Source: Isoetes taiwanensis (lineage: Eukaryota; Streptophyta; Lycopodiopsida; Isoetales; Isoetaceae). Taken from it: a stretch of 64,000 nt of DNA. Each line of letters opens with the position of its first letter. Positions within the stretch are counted from its first letter, which is position 1. Location: contig JAJEKV010000591.1 of NCBI GenBank assembly GCA_021234155.1, positions 1-64,000 on the forward strand, in the 5' to 3' direction. The notes below the pieces were generated by a model. It ran no database searches and was not told where the DNA came from. It was given only the letters and a program-made list of their open reading frames with translations. The position numbers and the translations under genes are program-made. This document shows positions 1-10,973 of the stretch, in pieces.

Positions 1-1158
1 TGGTGCGTCCATCATTGCTCCTGGTACTCTACATTGCTTACGCGGTTCATCACTTACAAAACAATAGAGGCATGGCGGTGGAGGATATCTATCCATGGGC
101 TCATGGTTGAGGATGCTGTCATATGACTATGGTGCATGGCGGATGGCGACATTCACTCATGAATAGGCTAGAAGACTATAGGGTTCAAAATAAACTATGG
201 ATGGTATATTGCAAAAAGGAGGGATTTGAAGAGGAGGATATTTCACAAATTTGCACCCTCAATAATGGATCACCTGCATATGCGCATGAAATAGTGAGTG
301 AATTTGTCGTGTGATCCTTCTTCTTTTCTTCCCTCTTCTTGGTTATATTCACACCTTGAACCAAATATTTTCTTTGGGCTATATTTGCTCCGGATGTCGA
401 GGGATTTGAGACTAGGGAAAAAGCATTACTAGCATCGTTGTTGTCCTAACATATATGGACATAAGAGACATGCTTTCAAGATATACATTCAGAAGTAATG
501 GGCATCTAGTTTTTCGTTGTAAAGTTGTGGGGGCCGAGCTTGAAAGTCGATCCCATGACCTCTTTTACGAATTGTGCAAGCCTCAAAGTTATGAGAATGG
601 TGTCCTTTGCAATGAATAAATGTTTGATAAGGCGTGCATCCGAGGTTGTTGAAAAATAAGTTACAAAATATTTGCTCCATTAGAGGTGTTTACTAATGCC
701 CGCGACCACAAAAGCTCAAAGACATATTGTATAAAATATCGCTTTCCGACCCGAGAGGATCGAGTTAACACAAAGTGTCACATATGAAACAATGTTAGGT
801 TTGATAAAATAACATAAAAAAATCTTATTTAATAAAAGCTTTGGTTGTTGGTAAAGTGTTGACTTATTGATTAAAGTGTTTGTATTTTGCTTTGGGACCC
901 ACTTTGAAAAAGTTTAGTTCTTATAATATAACTTGGAATGATACATATTTTATATGCAAATGGGAGACTATTGATGAGGGACTTCGCATTAAGGCCCCAA
1001 AATTGAATCGGTATGACTTTTTGTATCGATTTATAAGTGAAAACCAAATCTTAAAATCAATAATGTGTTTGTGGGCAAAAAAGTTTACAAACCATATCTA
1101 GTTATAAAATATGGTTCCCTTAATATAGTTCCATGGCGTGATAAGCGAACATTATTTT
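1..1158. other. Unassigned AT-rich DNA, no gene recognised
   Basis: Only short ORFs of 60-75 codons occur here and none resembles a family I know. Around 840-960 the phrases 'aaagtgttgacttattgattaaagtgtttg' (in part) and 'atgcaaatgggag' recur near 8,880-9,000 and 9,545-9,620, so this stretch contains a decayed relative of the ~192-bp repeat described there. A 'gtgtgatccttctt' end near 309-322 could be one arm of the same hairpin element. Confidence 0.4.
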
Positions 1159-1160
1159 GA

Positions 1161-1515
1161 CATGGTACTAGAGCATTGATAGTTGTAGTTGGTCTTTATA
1201 ACGACTTAAAATACCTAGTGTACTAATGCTTAATATGCCAAGTTTAGTGGGATGATATTTAGTCACATCTATTTTCTTGGTATGTACATGGTACTAGAAG
1301 CATTGATAGTTGTACTTGGTCTTTATATGACTTAAAATATATAATCTGTACCAATGCTTAATATGTCATGTTTAGTGAGCATGATAGTTGTGTAGTTGGT
1401 CTTTATAACGCTTAAAAATTATATAACTGCACCAATGCTTAATATGTATGCTTAAATATGTCAAGTTTATTGGAGCGATATTTAATCACATCTATCTTCC
1501 CCGTGTGTGTACATG
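1161..1515. repeat. Degenerate tandem repeat, about three units
   Basis: The phrases 'catggtactaga', 'cattgatagttgta', 'ttggtctttata', 'accaatgcttaatatg' and 'agtcacatctat' come round three times, with units starting near 1,161 and 1,287 and a truncated unit joining near 1,380. Unit length is roughly 125 bp for the first and shorter for the later ones. No coding frame is kept across units, so this looks like local duplication of non-coding DNA. Confidence 0.75.
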
Positions 1516-1664
1516 ATAATTTTGTAATTAATATAATACCACAATGTGGTAAGCGATCTAGAGACAATGTGGTTAGTTTAGATTGTTCTTACCAAATAGT
1601 TAACCAATATAATTAAACAATCTAATCTCACTTTGCAATGGCAAATTTGGTGGTAGCGAATGGA

Positions 1665-1735
1665 AATGTAAACATGTGGGAGTTGAACCCACAATTTTAC
1701 CATGTGTTTTACAATAAATTATACCAAACAAACTT
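1665..1735 (-). repeat. tRNA-like (SINE-type) remnant
   Basis: On the minus strand a B-box-like GGGTTCAACTCCC (plus positions 1,678-1,690) lies about 35 bp downstream of a weak A-box-like TTGGTATAATTTATTG. That is the spacing of an RNA polymerase III internal promoter. No acceptor stem can be folded, so it is a SINE head or pseudo-tRNA rather than a tRNA gene. The A box is poor, so the call is tentative. Confidence 0.35.
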
Positions 1736-2601
1736 CAGATTGAGCAATTCATAAGCTAAAGCTGGGACAAGACATACCTATTGGTGACTAAAATGGAAGT
1801 GACTAGTGCAATGCGTAATGGAAGGGGCGTGACCTTTGATCCTTTATAATGGCAGCCACAAACCACGGAAAGGGCAGTTAGAAAACACACACAAGATGAA
1901 GACTAAAAGGGTGAAGACATTTGCTACCTCGAGGTAAAAGTGAAGTCTCAATTGCTTTACCTCCATAGTAAAAAGTGAAGTCTCATAGTGAAGTCTGGTA
2001 TGTAGCATTCTAAAATGCAAAGAGAAACAGATAAAAGGGTAAAGATAAGCTTCAAATCTTTATCCAACAATCGGTAACTCAAAGACAAAAATCAAAGTAA
2101 CAAAGAAACAAGCATAAATATTGGTCCGCTTTCTCAAAATGAAGAACCTAAACTTGCGGGTGACTTAGAAACGGAAATCGCCAACAATACAATTTCTTAG
2201 GCAGGATAAACATCATTCTAAGGTTACTAATTTGTAAAGTGGCCAAGCTTCATTCTTCAGCATCTGCAATTCAAAAACAAGGCTCAATACCACATAAACC
2301 GAAGCGATCAATAGCAATTACAAAAAAATTGCATACAAGAAGAACAAGAAAACCCTTTGCTGTTTTTAGCTCCATAAGTCACCTATCTAGAATGAAAGAG
2401 CTTATATAAGAAAGAGGGCATCATAAATGCAGATATTGAGATAATAGACACTGGAATAAGATAAATCCGCAAGAACTACAAAATAAAAACCTCCAGAGGT
2501 AAGCAACTCAAAGAATAAAAAAACTTGAGAAAAATAGATGCACATCACATCTTTAATCAAATAACAACTCTGCAGGGATTGAAAAGGTGTGGGAAAACAC
2601 C

Positions 2602-2913
2602 CTATTGACTAGGGGCTTGAAGATGCCATTCATCGGGCAAAGCGATTGCCTCGATTCCCATTTCTCTTGACACACAATTGTGCCTCGTTTGCTTGAAAAG
2701 GAGAGCGATTGGCCGGTCCCGAGCTTCGGGGAAGATCTTGAAGCCAAGGAACTGCTGGCTGGATGGAGGTATATTAGCAATTTGCGGCCGATTCGGGGAC
2801 CTTTGCCCTCGAGATACATGCGCCATAGCCCGGAAGCGCTCGGCAATCGCATTAAACCCGGGGGATAAGATAGGGTTAGGGTTGTCTTTGCAACCACATT
2901 TTCCGGCAAACAT
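2602..2913 (-). CDS. Hypothetical 103-residue ORF
   Basis: I do not recognise this protein. The ORF starts with a true ATG (minus strand, 2,913) and runs 103 codons. It lies in a GC- and CpG-richer island (about 2,600-2,900) than the AT-rich flanks, which is the main reason to list it. The product would be Cys/Pro/Arg-containing, with MFAGKCGCKDNPNP at the N-terminus and no membrane segment or repeat. Another minus-strand frame of 118 codons overlaps it and is equally unrecognised. It may be a single exon, or chance coding capacity in a GC-rich fragment. Confidence 0.2.
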   Translation of the reverse strand: MFAGKCGCKDNPNPILSPGFNAIAERFRAMAHVSRGQRSPNRPQIANIPPSSQQFLGFKIFPEARDRPIALLFKQTRHNCVSREMGIEAIALPDEWHLQAPSQ

Positions 2914-3780
2914 AGCGAATGTTTTTTATTTTTATTTATTTAAGTTCATGCCCTTATTTAGTCCTTGTGTTAGGAAGTATTGCAAATACATTGAAGATAT
3001 GTCGGCCTCAAAGAGTTCATTGGGTCCAAAGATCTCCAAATTGGCAATTGTTCGATCAAAAAATATAACCTATATGTGAGCAAGCGCAAGTTTAGCCCCA
3101 ATTCAATATTTGTCACAAAAAATGCAAATGAAGGATCTAACACACAATGCAATCAAATACACACGCACTCTAAGACATTGTGAAATCCACCATAATTTCT
3201 GAGAAAGCACTAGAACTGCTTGGGCACATGATGGTTATATGTCGAAGTTCAAAAGGCCCGAGGTAAATTCAATCAATCTAGATGATGGCCTACTACATCT
3301 TGCATAATACCCATGCATTAAGGGTTCAAGGCATTCTAATGTTCAAATGTTCTTCTAGCCATGCCTCAAATCACGTAGTAAAGTGGCGGTTGGCTGAACA
3401 CTAGAATAGTGAATGTCTACACAATCACACTTGCATGTGTGTTTGAAAACTTCAAGTCCCTCGGTGAGGGGCAACCGAAACATTACATGCTTGAAGTTAG
3501 ACCCGTGTGCTATTTCTAACTCTAGAACATCTTATTGCAATCCATCCGATTTGTCTTCTTCATTGCCTTTTGCAATTGTGGTGGATGTTATTTAATTATT
3601 CTTTCTTAGTCTCATGTCTTGTTTTTCTAATTAATCTCTTTATTTGGCCTAGTTCATCTGAAGCTACTGAATCGGTGGCACCTTGTTCAGTTTGTCATGA
3701 AGCATCGCAAGGGACAACTTTGGAATATGTGCCTCGGGAGGGTTTTTTTTTTTTCTCTCACTTGGGTTCTCTCTTCAGAC
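2914..3780. other. No gene seen
   Basis: Short ORFs only and no family motif. A T-rich tract at about 3,749-3,761 precedes the satellite array. Confidence 0.4.
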
Positions 3781-6700
3781 CCTACTTCCTTGTGCATGCT
3801 ACATTTAATTAAGACTAGCGCACGCACTACAAGCAAGGAGTGCATTGAGCGAAAGCTCAACTAGTTGCATATAGCAAGTTGAGTTTGGCTATGTTGGTCA
3901 CAACAAATGGTCCCTAGAGTAAATTGGTTGCCTTGGAGTCTTGCATGAAGCCAAAACTGCATTCCAAGCTCGGTATAGCTGCCGAATTGAGCAACTGCGC
4001 CATATATCCACCCTCGGCCCCCTCACGGTCGGAAGGGGGTAATTTGGGGATGGTATGCCGGTGCAATGTATTTCCATTTTTCTTTTTTGGAGATGATTCA
4101 GGGGACCACGAGCTACCATTTGGACCCGATTGGGATTAGCGGATGGAGTGGTTTTGGTGCCCCAAAACCAAAACCCTACTAAATCCGTAGGGTTTAGGTT
4201 TTGTAACCTTCCACGCCTTTAAAGTAGTCGGCTTGCCTGTAGGGTTCCCACAAGGGTCTGAAGGAGAACCCAAGAGAGAATAAAAATACCCTCCAGGAGG
4301 CACCTATTCCAAAGTTGCCCCTTGCGATGCCATTTGGACAAAAGCCCGGACCATTTGCAAAAGGCAATCCGCGAAATTTCGACTATGCGGTTGCTTCTAG
4401 AAAGCCCATGGATTTACCCTAGGGCACATGCATGGAGATCCTTGCCCGATCAACTGCCCCTACTTCCTTGTGCATGCTACATTTAATTAAGACTAAGCGC
4501 ATGCACTACAAGCAGGAGATGCATTGGCTTAAGCTTCGACTAGTTGCATATAGCAAGTTGAGTTTGGCTATGTTGGTCACAACAACTGGTCCCTAGAGTA
4601 AATTGGTTGCCTTGGAGTCTTGCATGAAGCCAAAACTGCATTCCAAGCTCGGTATAGCTGCCGAATTGGAGGAACACGCCATATATCCACCCTCATTGGC
4701 CCTACGTTGGAAAGGGGTAATTTGGGGGTTGGTATGCCTATGCAATGGATTTCTATTTTTCTTTGTGGAGATGATTCAGGGAACATGAGCTACCATTTGG
4801 ACGGTGGGATTAGCAGATGGAGTGGTTTTGATGCCCCAAAACCAAAACCCTACTAAATCGTAGGGTTTAGGTTTCAGTAGGTCGCCTTTAAATTGGTCGG
4901 CCGGCTTACTGCGGGGTTCCACAAGGGTCTGAAGAGAGAACCCAAGAGAGAGAATAAAAAAACCTCCCAAGGCACCTATTCCAAAGTTGCCCCCTGCGAT
5001 GCCATTGACAAAGCGGACAAGGTGCCAGCAGCTGTAAAAGGCCGCGTCCACGAAATTTCGACTATCGGTTGCTTCTAGAAGGCCCATGGTTACCCTACAT
5101 GGATGGAAGCCTTGCCCGATCAACGCCCCTACTTCCTTGTGCATGCTACGTTTAATTAAGACTAAAGACGCTTTTACAAGCAAGGAGTGCATTTAAAAGC
5201 TTCGACTAGTTGCATATAGCAAGTTGAGTTTGGCTATGTTGGTCATAACAGCTGGTCCCTAAGTAAATTGGTTGCCTTGGAGTCTTGCATGAAGCCAAAA
5301 CGCATTCCAAGCTTCGGTATAGCTGCCGGTGGAGGAACATGCCATATATCCACCTCGTGGCCCCACGTCGAAGGGGGTAATTTGGGGTTGGTATGCGTGT
5401 AATGGATTTTCATTTTTTTTTTTCTTTTGGAGATGATTAAGGGAACCACGAGCTACCATTTGGATGATTGGGATTAGCGGATGGAGTGGTTTGGTGCCCC
5501 AAAACCAAACCCTACAAATTGGTAGGATTTAGGTTTGGTAGCCTTCCACGCCTTTAAAAGTGGTCGAGCACTTGCCTGCTGCGGGGTTCCCACAAGGGTG
5601 AAGAGAACCCAAGAGAGTTAAAAACCCTCGAGGCACCTATTCCAAAGTTGCCCCTTGCGATGCTTAAGTGACAAACTGGACAAGGTGCCACTAGCAATGC
5701 CGAAAAGGCGCGTCCACGAAATTTGACTATGCGGTTGCTTCTAGAAGGCCATGATTACTCTAGGGCACATGCATGGAGAGCCTTGCCGATCAGCCCTACT
5801 TCCTTGTGCATGCTACGTTTAATTAAGACTAGGCGATGCAACACAAGCAAGGAGTGCATTGAGTTAAAGCTCGACTAGTTATAATATAGCAAGTTGAGTT
5901 TGGCTATGTTGGTCTAACAGCTGGTCCCTAGAGTAAATTGGTTGCCTTGGAGTCTTGCACGAAGCCAAAACTGCATTCCAAGCTCGGTATAGCTGCCGAA
6001 TTGAGGAATATATATCCACCCTCGTGGCCCCACGTCCCGGAAGGGGGTAATTTGGGGGTTGGTATGCCCGTGCAATGGATTTCCATTTTTCTTTTTGGAG
6101 ATGATTCAGGGAACACGAGCTACCATTTGGATGGTGGGATTAGCGGATGGGTGGTTTGGTGCCCAAAACCAAAAACCCTACTAAAAGTAGGGTTTAGGTT
6201 TTGTTAACCTTCCCTGCCTTTAAAGTGGTCGAGCACTTGCCTGCAGGGGTTCCACAAGGGTCTGAAGAGAACCCAAGAGAGAGAGAAAAAAACCCCTGGG
6301 TACCTATTCCAAAGTTGCCCCTTCTGCGATGCTTCGGTGACAAAGCGGACAAAGGTGCCACTAGCCATGCCGAAAAGGCGCGTCACGAAATTTTGACTAT
6401 CGGTTTGCTTCTAGAAGGCCATGATTACTCTAGGGCACATGCATGGAGAGCCTTGCCCGAATCAAGCGCCCCTACTTCCTTGTGCATGCTACATTTAATT
6501 AAGACCAGCGACGCACTACAAGCAAGGAGTGCATTGGCCGCTTCCGACTAGTTGCATATAGCAGGAGTTGAGTTTGGCTATGTTGGTCACAACTGGTCCC
6601 TAGAGTAAATTGGTTGCCTTGGAGTCTTGCATGAAGCCAAAACTGCATTTCAAGCTTCGGTATATTTTGCCGAATTGGAGGAACACGCATCATATATCCA

Positions 6701-7141
6701 CCTGTGGCCCCTCGTCGCCGGAAAAGGGGGTAATTTGGGGGTTGGTATGCCCGTGCAATGGATTTCCATTTTTTTTCTTTTGGAGATGATTCAAGGAACA
6801 CGAGCTACCATTTGGGCCGGTGGGATTAGCAGATGGAGGGGTTTTGGTGCCCCAAAACCAAAACCCTACTAAATGTAGTAGGGTTTAGGTTTGGTAGCCT
6901 TACGCCTTTTAAAGTGGTCGAGCACTTGCCCAGGGGTTCCCACAAGGGTCGAAGAGAGAACCCAAGAGAGAGTTAAAAAACCCTCCCTGGTACCTATTCC
7001 AAAGTTGCCCCTTGCGATGCTTCGTGACAAAGCCCCGGACAAGGTGCCTTTGGCCATGAGAGAAAGGCACGCCCGAAATTTTGACTATGGGTTGCTTCTA
7101 GAAGGCCATGGTTATCACGGACTTTTATGCATGGAGAGCCC
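3781..7141. repeat. Tandem satellite, five units of ~670 bp
   Basis: The phrase 'tacttccttgtgcatgctac' marks unit starts near 3,783, 4,461, 5,129, 5,797 and 6,473, giving periods of about 666-678 bp. The last unit ends with 'gcatggagagcc' near 7,141. Each unit holds the same landmarks in order: 'ggtccctagagtaaattgg', 'ggagatgattcagggaac', 'gccccaaaaccaaaaccc', 'cccaagagagag' and 'ttgctt ctagaaggcc'. ORFs of 60-138 codons on both strands differ from unit to unit because of scattered 1-4 base indels, so no protein is conserved. I read it as a non-coding satellite or a multiplied transposon fragment. Confidence 0.9.
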
Positions 7142-8094
7142 TTATTTAACCTAGTGTTTAACCCTTATTTATTAAGGCTCTTAGGAGGTGGAAATATGCT
7201 CAATGATTCATCACATTTATCTTGAAAAAGGCCTTAGAGTAATAAATAGAAGATTCCTTGACACTTATGCTCTAGTAGAACTCCTCATCATGTCAAATAT
7301 GCAAAAAAAAACCTAAATCATGCATAATAAAGGCTTTAAATAATCCTAACCTCTTTGGACAAAATATGTGCATGCTCTTTGGATACTAAATAATATACCA
7401 CAAATTATGCATCGGAAAAAATAGTACAAACATATACTTAGTTCAACCTAAAACTATACTACATATAATGGTAAGGAAACAAGGAAGAAAGCAATTCATA
7501 AACCACATCATGCAACCAGAAAAAAAAAAAAAATCCATGTACATACCAGAGTTTAGAATTATAATTAAGAATTATGTTCTAAAAATAGTGCAAAAATAGA
7601 TATAGTAGTTGGAATTACTAATTAATGTAAAAAAATTATGTTTGAAGTCACTAATGATTTTAAGGATTCAAACAAGTATATTAAGAAAGCAACAAGACAA
7701 ACCAGCATAATAGGCTACCAAAAAGCCTAGTAAATAAGCATGAGCCAAAAGCCATATCACACTCGCAAAATCGAACATGGTTTTTGAACTACCATGAAAA
7801 AACTCGGAGCACTAAAACTATGCCAAAAAAATATATATGATAATGATAACTACTATAGAAAATCATCTTAAATTATAATATTTAAAATGTACACTTAAAG
7901 CCACCTCCTAAACTAGTAATAATTTTAAGAAACTAATATAAGATATAAAATTAGTATAAGAGTCATGATCAAACTAATACTGATTTCGTTAAACCATGGC
8001 CGACATATAGTTTTTATTGATATTATGAATAGCATGTATTAAAAACCACGTGTATACTAGTTTCCATCACGATTATGAATGCAAGTTAATTTTT
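7142..8094. other. AT-rich spacer, no gene seen
   Basis: Very AT-rich, with poly-A runs (for example around 7,520-7,533) and no ORF of note. 'gcatgagccaaaagccatatcac' and similar text shows no repeat partner that I noticed. Confidence 0.4.
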
Positions 8095-8141
8095 GGGGGC
8101 CTTGTGTTGGTGTTATTATCTATTGACAACAAACAAGAAAG

Positions 8142-8210
8142 TGGATCACACCATGCGAATTTAGTATATTCCAACCTTTTAGCTTATACAAAATTCGTTT
8201 GGTGTGATCT
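8142..8210. repeat. Hairpin (MITE-like) unit, solo copy
   Basis: An imperfect inverted repeat: GGATCACACCATGCGAAT at the left and ATTCGTTTGGTGTGATC at the right, so the ends pair with one another. It is preceded by 'gacaacaaacaagaaagt', the same lead-in seen at 9,193, 9,391 and 9,655. This copy is separated from the tandem copies by the LINE fragment at 8,258-8,870. Confidence 0.7.
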
Positions 8211-8257
8211 TTTTGGAAAAAGATAACTTCCTATAGTAAAATTACTTTGATTATCTT

Positions 8258-8870
8258 TTAATAAAGGAAGGAAGGAAGGAAGGTATTTTTATCGTCCACG
8301 GAGAACCCAATACAAAAGCACAGCAAGCGGATTACTACTGGGATTAAAAACCCCGCCAAGGGTTTTCGAGGAAAAACCGTGGCGCAAACATTTGACAAAC
8401 TATTCCAATATACAAAATGCAAAAACACACAAATATATACACTCATGCACCGCACCGTGTGCCCGTCGGCCCGGAGCAACTTGGTGGGGGGGCAAAGGTG
8501 AGCTTCATGATCCGGTACCTCTAAATGCGACGACCCGAGCACGTCCGGCCAGGCGTGTTCATCGGCAAATGTAGGGAGCAAGTCCGGACGTGCTAAGGGA
8601 GCATATCCCGCCGGATCGTGATCTTTGGGCAACTCTGGAAAGTGTGAGACTCATCCTCAATGGCACCCGTTTTGGCAGCCCGGCAAGAGCGTCGGGGGGC
8701 TCCCAATCCACCTGCCCGAATCTCGATCTCTCGCGAAGATGGTGGGGCGCTGTCGCGAATGGAGGCAATGAGTGCAGCTTTTCGTGGGAGACTGAAGAGG
8801 AGGTAGAGTTAGGGCCCCGGACTAACTGCGGGGTTGATGTGCTCCTTGTAATGTGTCTTATTTGAAGTTA
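8258..8870 (-). mobile_element. LINE (non-LTR) 3'-end fragment, reverse orientation
   Basis: Read on the minus strand this ends in a (CCTT)n tail (plus 8,262-8,283, 'ggaaggaagg'). The last ~600 bp matches the LINE at 17.9-19.06 kb: both have 'gggattaaaaacccc'/'aggggtttttaatcc', a 'ggttttcg' box and 'tttgtattgggt' next to the tail. The region 8,590-8,865 and the reverse of the LINE near 18,416-18,800 encode matching text on the antisense side (SVRLILNGTR, VDVLLVM), which shows homology. It is 5'-truncated and non-coding apart from decayed C-terminal frames. It splits an array of hairpin repeats. Confidence 0.75.
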
Positions 8871-8920
8871 AGTGTGGATATGTGACGTGCTCATTTATTG
8901 ATAAAGTGTTTGCTTTTTTA

Positions 8921-9480
8921 AAAGGGCTAATAACTTTATGTACTACTAGAGTTGGTAAAGTATTTTAGATGCAAATAGGAAGGGGTACTTGTGTTTAAGT
9001 TTAATTTGACAACAAGCAAGAAAGCATATCACACCATGCAAAATGATTGTGTTCTATTTTTTTTGCATTGTATTATTCGCTTGATGTGATCCTTCTTAAA
9101 AAAAGATATGCTCTTTGAAAATGACTAATAACTTTATGCACTTGGGGTGGTAAAGCATTAAATGAGAAGGGGTACTTGTGTTTTATTTTAATTTGACAAC
9201 AAATAAGAAAGTGGATCACACGATGCGAATTTAGTGTGTTCCATTTTTGTTGCATATGTACTATTCGCTTGGTGTGATCCTTCTTGAAAAAGAATATGCT
9301 CTTTGAAAAAGGGATAATGATTTATGTACTTAAGAGTGGTAAAGCATTTTAGATACAAATAGGAATGAGTACTTGTGTTTAATTTTAATTTGACAACAAA
9401 TAAGAAAGTGGATCACACCATCTTAATTTAGTGTGTCCCCTTTGCATATGTATTATTCGCTTGGTGTGATCCATCTTGAA
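8921..9480. repeat. Tandem ~192-bp units each carrying a hairpin
   Basis: Three units start at 'gggctaataac' (~8,923), 'gactaataac' (~9,117) and 'gggataatga' (~9,309). Each contains 'ggtaaagcatt', 'acttgtgttt', 'aatttgacaaca' and then a ~65-70-bp hairpin bounded by GGATCACACC...GGTGTGATCC (near 9,025-9,092, 9,212-9,280 and 9,410-9,472). A diverged partial unit follows at about 9,540-9,700. The hairpin and lead-in are copied as one block. Confidence 0.85.
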
Positions 9481-9819
9481 AAAAAAAAAAATAGCTTTCA
9501 AGTAAAAAGGAAAAGAAAGAAATATCTTATTTAAAGTGTAAAGTGTTAGTATGTAAAGTGTTGGTTTATTACAAAGGTGTTTGCTATTTGAAATAGGCTT
9601 AGAACTTCACATGCAAATGGGAGGCTATTGAACGGTACTTGTGTTTATAATTTAACAACAAACAAGAAAGTAGGTCCATACGATTTGCTATGTTCCATCT
9701 TAATGTTATGTTATACAAAAATAACATTAAAATGTGTTTTAAAAGTATAAGTAAAATACTATTTGTTTACGCTAAGTTGTAAGTTCAATATTTGTGTTTC
9801 TATTTACTTTTTACGCAAG

Positions 9820-9886
9820 GATCACACCGGTAATTTCTTATATGCAATTACTTACGATGAATATTTCGTGATCATATGATCCTCTT
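9820..9886. repeat. Diverged hairpin unit
   Basis: Begins 'aaggatcacaccgg' and ends 'cgtgatcatatgatcct', resembling the GGATCACACC...GGTGTGATCC hairpins upstream. The stem is weaker. Confidence 0.45.
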
Positions 9887-10104
9887 TAAACAAGGATGGC
9901 TTTGACCTTCAATGTTCATAAATTTTATGAATGGGACTCGCAAGAAACCAACAAACCGGGCCTGGATAGGCTTCTCATTCATCTCAAAGATTTTCTACAA
10001 TGGAGGGATTGGGTAGCCGCACATCGCGAACTACCCACGAAAAATAAAGGGAAAATCAATTATATCACTTTGGACCCCAAAAAATACAATGCTAATAGAT
10101 GAGT

Positions 10105-10210
10105 GGGTGATGTACTCGCCGAAAGCTTATCGCCGGGATTAAAAACCAGCCCTTTCGGGTTTCGAGAAAAAAACCCTAGCGATAAGCCTTCGGCAAAGGG
10201 GCTTAGACAA
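10105..10210 (-). mobile_element. LINE 3'-UTR fragment
   Basis: Contains 'gggattaaaaaccagccctttcgggttt' (shown in part) followed by 'cgagaaaaaaaccct'. This is the same order as in the minus-oriented LINE end at 8,330-8,380. No microsatellite tail remains at this copy. Confidence 0.5.
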
Positions 10211-10438
10211 ACGTAAGGCATAGACATCGCTCCCAAAAACCCCGCATGGAGAAGTCGAAACAGATCATGCCGCCAACCCTGTGCACGCACATCACCAACA
10301 CAACAAACGAGACAATACAAACATACCGAGAGAATAGCATCACCCGGTAGGGTGGAAAAGCATCACCCGTGGTGAGAAAACATGATAAACGTAAAAATTG
10401 TGCACAATACAATAAACACTGAAGGGGGGAGGGAGGGT

Positions 10439-10612
10439 TCAAAGAGAATAAGGTGCTGGAGAAGAGGAAGCGCGGATGAGACGTGGATGCGTAAACGCGC
10501 TGAAATAGCTTAACTCCCAACCCAAAATCCGCATGCGCCGCCGCATGCATGCAAGATCGCATGCTCGTCCCATTCTAGAATGGCGATCCGATGTCTCCGG
10601 ATCGATGCGATT
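10439..10612. repeat. ~175-bp direct duplication, copy 1
   Basis: Runs from 'ttcaaagagaataaggt' to 'ggatcgatgcgatt' and matches 10,794-10,973 nearly base for base, including 'gaggaagcgcggatgagacg' and 'catgctcgtcccattctag'. The right end contains small palindromes (cattctagaatg; gatccg...cggatc). Confidence 0.85.
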
Positions 10613-10793
10613 CTAGAATGGGACTCGCGAAGAAACCAACAAACCTCGACTACCGTGAGAACTTCCTTACAAACTAGGATCGAGGGCCGAAGGTCACAGT
10701 GAACGAAGGCCTAAGGCCTAAAAGGATAGCATGAAAGAAACGCCAAATTGGCTAAACCAGGTAGGAAGAAGCCCCTCCCCTGCCTGGAGACAA

Positions 10794-10973
10794 TTCAAAG
10801 AGAATAAGGTACTGCTGAGAGAAGAGGAAGCGCGGATGAGACGTGGATGCAGAAACGCGCCTGAAATAGCGAACTCCCAACCCAAAACGGGCATGCACCG
10901 CTCGCATGCATGCAAGACATGCATGCTCGTCCCATTCTAGAATGGCGATCCGATGTCTCGGATCGATGCGATT
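10794..10973. repeat. ~180-bp direct duplication, copy 2
   Basis: Second copy of the 10,439-10,612 sequence. The downstream flank 'gcgattttatgaatg' and the motif 'atgggactcgc.agaaacc' (9,927 and 10,617) suggest the whole 9.9-11.0 kb stretch was built by repeated insertion or duplication around one target. Confidence 0.85.

Noticed and set aside
3749-3761. Poly-T tract as a terminator or retroelement tail
   Set aside because: No associated gene end or target duplication could be found, and the tract borders a satellite.
4776-5192. 138-codon minus-strand ORF in the satellite
   Set aside because: The frame is not kept in the other four satellite units, so it is a chance ORF in repeat DNA.
9896-10102. 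68-codon ORF (MALTFNVHKFYEWDSQETNK..)
   Set aside because: Part of its sequence is the duplicated target phrase seen again at 10.6 kb; no family recognised and no conserved neighbour.
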